Source of the DNA: Dasyornis broadbenti
Lineage: Eukaryota; Chordata; Aves; Passeriformes; Dasyornithidae
Direction: 5' to 3'
DNA length: 64,000 bases
Assembly (NCBI GenBank): GCA_013397935.1
Contig: VZRN01000637.1
Span: 91,316-155,315, forward strand
Both the position numbers and the translations under genes were made by a program. Position 1 is the stretch's first letter; each line of letters starts with the position of its first letter. The notes beneath the pieces are model-generated. The model was given only the letters and a program-made list of their open reading frames with translations, made no database searches and was not told where the DNA came from. Below, in pieces: positions 60,044 through 64,000 of the stretch.

Positions 60044-61446
60044 CGCAATCTATATATTTAAAATATTTATAGGTTCTCAAGGATTATTTCCCTGTACTAA
60101 AAAGAATGGACATACTGTTACATGGGAAAACTGGAAAACTTTTTTTCCCTCTAAGTCAAATTTCTGTAAAAGAAAAAGAAACAACAATCTCTAGTCACAC
60201 AAAACTTTAAGTTGCCTGATGGTGAAGTGAAAAAACACAATGTTTGTTTAATTTTGTATATTTCTTCCTACCTTTAAAAAAATTTAAAATAATTAATTGT
60301 AATTATTTTGGCAAGTGTAAAGGCTATGTTTTCACAAAAACTCAGCTCTTAGCCTGATAAACTTTTTTTAAACATTTATCCTCATTGGATGAATTAATTT
60401 ATTTTGAATACAGTCTTAATGAGAGAAAAGAATCATGAGAGGGAATGAGTATGAAAATAAATAATCGCAGGTGTACATACATTTCATGAGAATATGGCTA
60501 AGTATACATATATAAGTATATATACAGGTCATGCTGCAGTTCAGATATGCACATATAGCAGCATACACATGCCTATACTAAAATGATGAGTTGTTTTTTT
60601 AAAATTTGAAATAGAGATTTCACTTCAGCACAAAGTGAAACTTAACGATCTTCTTTTTCATTAAGAAAAAATTGTAAACATTTCATCTTTGTTCTGTACT
60701 GCAGAGCTTTGCAAGAACCAAAATATGATAGTCTGCTGTTACAAGATGCCTTAGAGGCAGAACATAAACAAACATCCTAATCAGTAAATTGAAAATTAGA
60801 GTTCATTATTTTCCCCCCCCTTAATGATTGCAATTCCACTGGCAGGTATTCAGCTTCATATTCAGCTCAGTGAAAGCAACATCACACCAGTGGACTAGAT
60901 GGATGACTGGTTTCTCCCAAAACATTGTGCTGAGGGCTGTGTCTTTGAGACAGCAGCTTCCTTGACAGGCTCTGCCAATTCTTTTTTCAGCCTGTACAGA
61001 GGTAATACCTTTTAGGCAAAACACAAAGCACCATGAGGCATAACAGTCCATTTCAAAAACATAAAATGCAAAGGAGTTGTGCTGCAGAAATTCTCCTTTG
61101 ACCCAAAGTCACAGGCAGTGAGGAGAAAGCAGAGAGCAAGATTAGGCAGCACAGTTGAAATTAGAAGAATGGGAAGCCCTGAGAAGCATAGCAAAGATTT
61201 TGCTCTGTCATTTGTCATGGACCATCTGCCTGAGCCAGCAAAGCCAGTGCCTTGGGAGACTTTGAATATGGACGTCAAAAGAGGCTTCAGATATCTTTCT
61301 GCTCTGTGGTTGGGCTTCCAGAGTGAACATCTTTGGGCAACAGCAACTGTTGTTCTAGGCGCTTTCCAAGGAGAGTCTCCTATGAGACTGGCAATGAGCC
61401 CAATTTTCTATGTGCCCGTGTAAACAGATTACATGAGCCACAAAAA
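60044..61446. other. Non-coding stretch
   Basis: Alternating TA/CA-rich segment at about 60495-60570. The plus frame 61079-61423 (114 codons) and overlapping minus frames have no recognisable domain. No exon supported. Confidence 0.45.
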
Positions 61447-62046
61447 AACCAACCAACCAACCAACCAACCAACCAACCAACCAACCAACCAACCAACCAA
61501 CCAACCAACCAACCAACCAACCAACCAACCAACCAACCAACCAACCAACCAACCAACCAACCAACCAACCAACCAACCAACCAACCAACCAACCAACCAA
61601 CCAACCAACCAACCAACCAACCAACCAACCAACCAACCAACCAACCAACCAACCAACCAACCAACCAACCAACCAACCAACCAACCAACCAACCAACCAA
61701 CCAACCAACCAACCAACCAACCAACCAACCAACCAACCAACCAACCAACCAACCAACCAACCAACCAACCAACCAACCAACCAACCAACCAACCAACCAA
61801 CCAACCAACCAACCAACCAACCAACCAACCAACCAACCAACCAACCAACCAACCAACCAACCAACCAACCAACCAACCAACCAACCAACCAACCAACCAA
61901 CCAACCAACCAACCAACCAACCAACCAACCAACCAACCAACCAACCAACCAACCAACCAACCAACCAACCAACCAACCAACCAACCAACCAACCAACCAA
62001 CCAACCAACCAACCAACCAACCAACCAACCAACCAACCAACCAACC
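61447..62046. repeat. (AACC)150 perfect tetranucleotide array
   Basis: Exactly 600 bp of AACC with no substitution or indel. The complement is (GGTT)n. Four is not a multiple of three, so every plus frame reads the cyclic peptide Asn-Gln-Pro-Thr and every minus frame Gly-Trp-Leu-Val, with no stop possible. The six long open frames across the array are therefore a property of the repeat, not evidence of a gene. Confidence 0.98.
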
Positions 62047-62345
62047 ACATAAAAAAAAAACAAAAAAACCCAAAAAAACAACAACAACAACAAAAATAAC
62101 CCCAAAAAAAAGAAAGAAAAAAAATCCCAAAACAACCAACCAAAAACAAACAAACAAAAAATGCAAACCAAATCAAAACAAACAAAAAAACCCACAAAAC
62201 CCCAAACAAAAAAACAACAAACCACAAAACAAAACCAAAAAAACCCACAACCCCCCCCCAATAAAACAAAACAAAATAAAAAAATCAAAACAAACAACTA
62301 CACAAAAACAACAACAAAAAAAAAAGCAAAAAAAGCCCCACCAAG
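62047..62345. repeat. A+C-only low-complexity tract
   Basis: About 300 bp in which the plus strand is nearly free of G and T: (AAC)n, AAAC, AAAAAC and a C8-9 run. It extends the strand asymmetry of the AACC array to a total of about 900 bp. Confidence 0.94.
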
Positions 62346-64000
62346 ACAAAGTCGGAGAGTTTGTGCAATCCATTGCCACAGCTGAGCTGCGAGCCACAGC
62401 AAACAGCTCCAGGCTTTTGGAGAGAGATCTGGAAAGGCTTCGTGCTTTGAGAAAATATCTTCGACAAGGAAAATATTTTGCACACACACATAAAGCTGTT
62501 GTGCTGGAACACTATGGGAGGCATGCAGTACAAGTAGCCTATTTTTTCCATTTAGATTTGCATTTCAAATGTGGTTTATTGTCTCACACTATTTACAACC
62601 TTTTTCCTGAGTATTCAACACTATTCTCCAGTTAGGAAGCTCACTTTGAAAACTAAGAGGAAACTATTTGGAAATAGTTATCTAGGATTTTATTGAATGT
62701 TAGAGCTAGACTTTGAAATCTAGTCTGGGAAGACAAAGCCCTTTCCTGTGCTCCCACATAGGATTTACACAGAGGCGGGAAGAAGAGAAGTGCAAGCAGA
62801 ATATCTCAGTACTGCCTGGACTGGTTACAATCACACCCTTGTGACCATGGAGGGGAAAAAAAAAAACAACTTGCAAATAATTTACTATAAATAAAAGGCA
62901 CTGTAGCTGTTTTCAAACCATGTGACTTAGATAATGCTCCAACTCTCCTGTCACAGCATTTTTAACAGGATAGAGAAGCAATCTTATTTAAATGGAGTGT
63001 TAAATTTTCAGACTCCGCCTTCTGCATGAGAACTGTCTAGCTTTAAAAATCCATCCTTTTTTTCTAGAGGTGCTGCCATCCTGAACAAATGAAGCAGAAG
63101 GAAATAACTGGCTTGATCATGTCAGGCAGTGAGTAATGCTGATGTCAGACACCAGCTCTGAAAGATGCTGAAATTGTAAGTCTCGGTGATTTTGTGGTTT
63201 GAAATGCTGAGTAGAGGGATAGTGGATTATGTAGCTGAAGAACTGCTGAAAGCAAGTTGTCTTGGTTGTGTCAAAATCTCCCCTATGGTGAGCCTGGAAA
63301 CCTCATCGTGAGTCTCAAGAAAGCCATTTCTTTTGCTAATTATTTCCCTCAACTGTACGTCTAATTTAATGTGTCATTTGAGATTCAGATCCTTCAGACA
63401 TACGCAAGATTTGAATAACTGATTGAAAGTAAACTCTGGGTCATACAGACCTGGTCCTCAGGAAAAAAAATAATTGTTGACTGTTTTGTGAAATCATCGT
63501 GGAAGAAAACCACTGCCAACACAAGAAGACACACCTGAAACTCCAAATACCTGACAGTCTTGGTCAGAACCACCCTTCAGGATTAAGGTTCGTCTCAGAC
63601 AGCCTATACATGGTTTTTCTTCTCAATGGGTGCCTTGATTGAGAAAGAGGTACAACATTTAATGTAAAGCTTTCTGTCTCAACTAACCTTGAAACAATTA
63701 AAATTTGTGTTAACTTTTAACACCAAATCTTACTAACCTTCTCCACTTTCATGTTTTTCATTCTTCTATTGTCTTTCATCTCAAAGAGATAAAGCTCCAA
63801 GGAAAAGGCTGATGTTTTCCTAAGAAATATTTCCTGACTAAAAATCCCAAAAAAAACAACTAACCAACCAAAGCACAGAACCATCCTCCAGAAAAATCAG
63901 GAATCTTTCATTCAGTTATCACATGGAAAATTTAGAATAATTTTTTTTAGTCAAATGATTGCCCTTTTTTTTCAACACAGTTACAGTGGTGAATATTGTT
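62346..64000. other. Non-coding stretch, with an open frame next to the array
   Basis: The plus frame entering from the AACC array stays open to 62635 and reads ELRATANSSRLLERDLERLR before KYLRQGKYF, a basic, helix-like segment (about 62375-62480). I recognise no family and see no convincing splice donor, so it is not called as an exon. The rest is AT-rich and featureless. Confidence 0.4.

Noticed and set aside
61433..62635. 400-codon plus-strand frame and 245-305-codon minus-strand frames across the AACC array
   Set aside because: The 4-bp unit contains no stop in any frame, so open frames are inevitable. The sequence is simple repeat.

Overview
This window looks like vertebrate nuclear DNA from a bird, most likely a songbird (Passeriformes). 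It is AT-rich and has long non-coding stretches, many homopolymers and tetranucleotide microsatellites, and at least ten fragments of CR1, the dominant avian LINE. A SINE with a tRNA-Ile-like head and a CR1-type tail lies at 21132-21275. It matches the zebra-finch family TguSINE1 as I remember it, and that is the main reason for preferring a passerine. There is no sign of bacterial or viral gene organisation. I found no host protein-coding exon that I can support. The longest open frames are either chance frames or lie inside repeats. The window is best read as gene desert or the inside of a very large intron.

Layout. 1-5840: an assembly gap inside a GAAA microsatellite, a 560-bp antisense CR1 copy, then two CR1 3' ends pointing away from each other. 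5841-21131: mostly unique sequence with a GGAA/GGCA microsatellite that contains a G-quadruplex motif, an unidentified GC-rich block (10990-11375), two ancient MIR-type SINE relics and a CR1 fragment. 21132-28577: the tRNA-Ile SINE and two large strand-asymmetric tracts (A+C at 21713-21991, T+G at 28301-28577). 28578-40577: nearly featureless apart from a MIR-type relic and small tandem duplications. 40578-47030: a CR1 cluster of five copies; the last carries a relic of the ORF2 endonuclease joined directly to a CR1 3' end. 47031-51900: a purine tract with a G-quadruplex motif, a 5S-rRNA-derived SINE relic with its head in three copies, a 34-bp tandem duplication and a possible hAT transposon end. 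51901-61446: a MIR relic, a CR1 tail, and an AT-rich block that reads like a conserved enhancer. 61447-62345: an uninterrupted 600-bp (AACC)150 array followed by 300 bp of A+C-only sequence.

Functional reading. Nothing here forms a pathway. The coherent biology is retrotransposition. CR1 copies at 4587-5150 and 40578-40892 have the same class of 3' tail as the tRNA-Ile SINE, so the window holds both a parasite SINE and relatives of the LINE that could have mobilised it. Older layers (MIR-type and 5S-derived SINEs, possible hAT) lie beneath. All repeat identities come from reading the sequence against remembered consensus sequences, not from a search.
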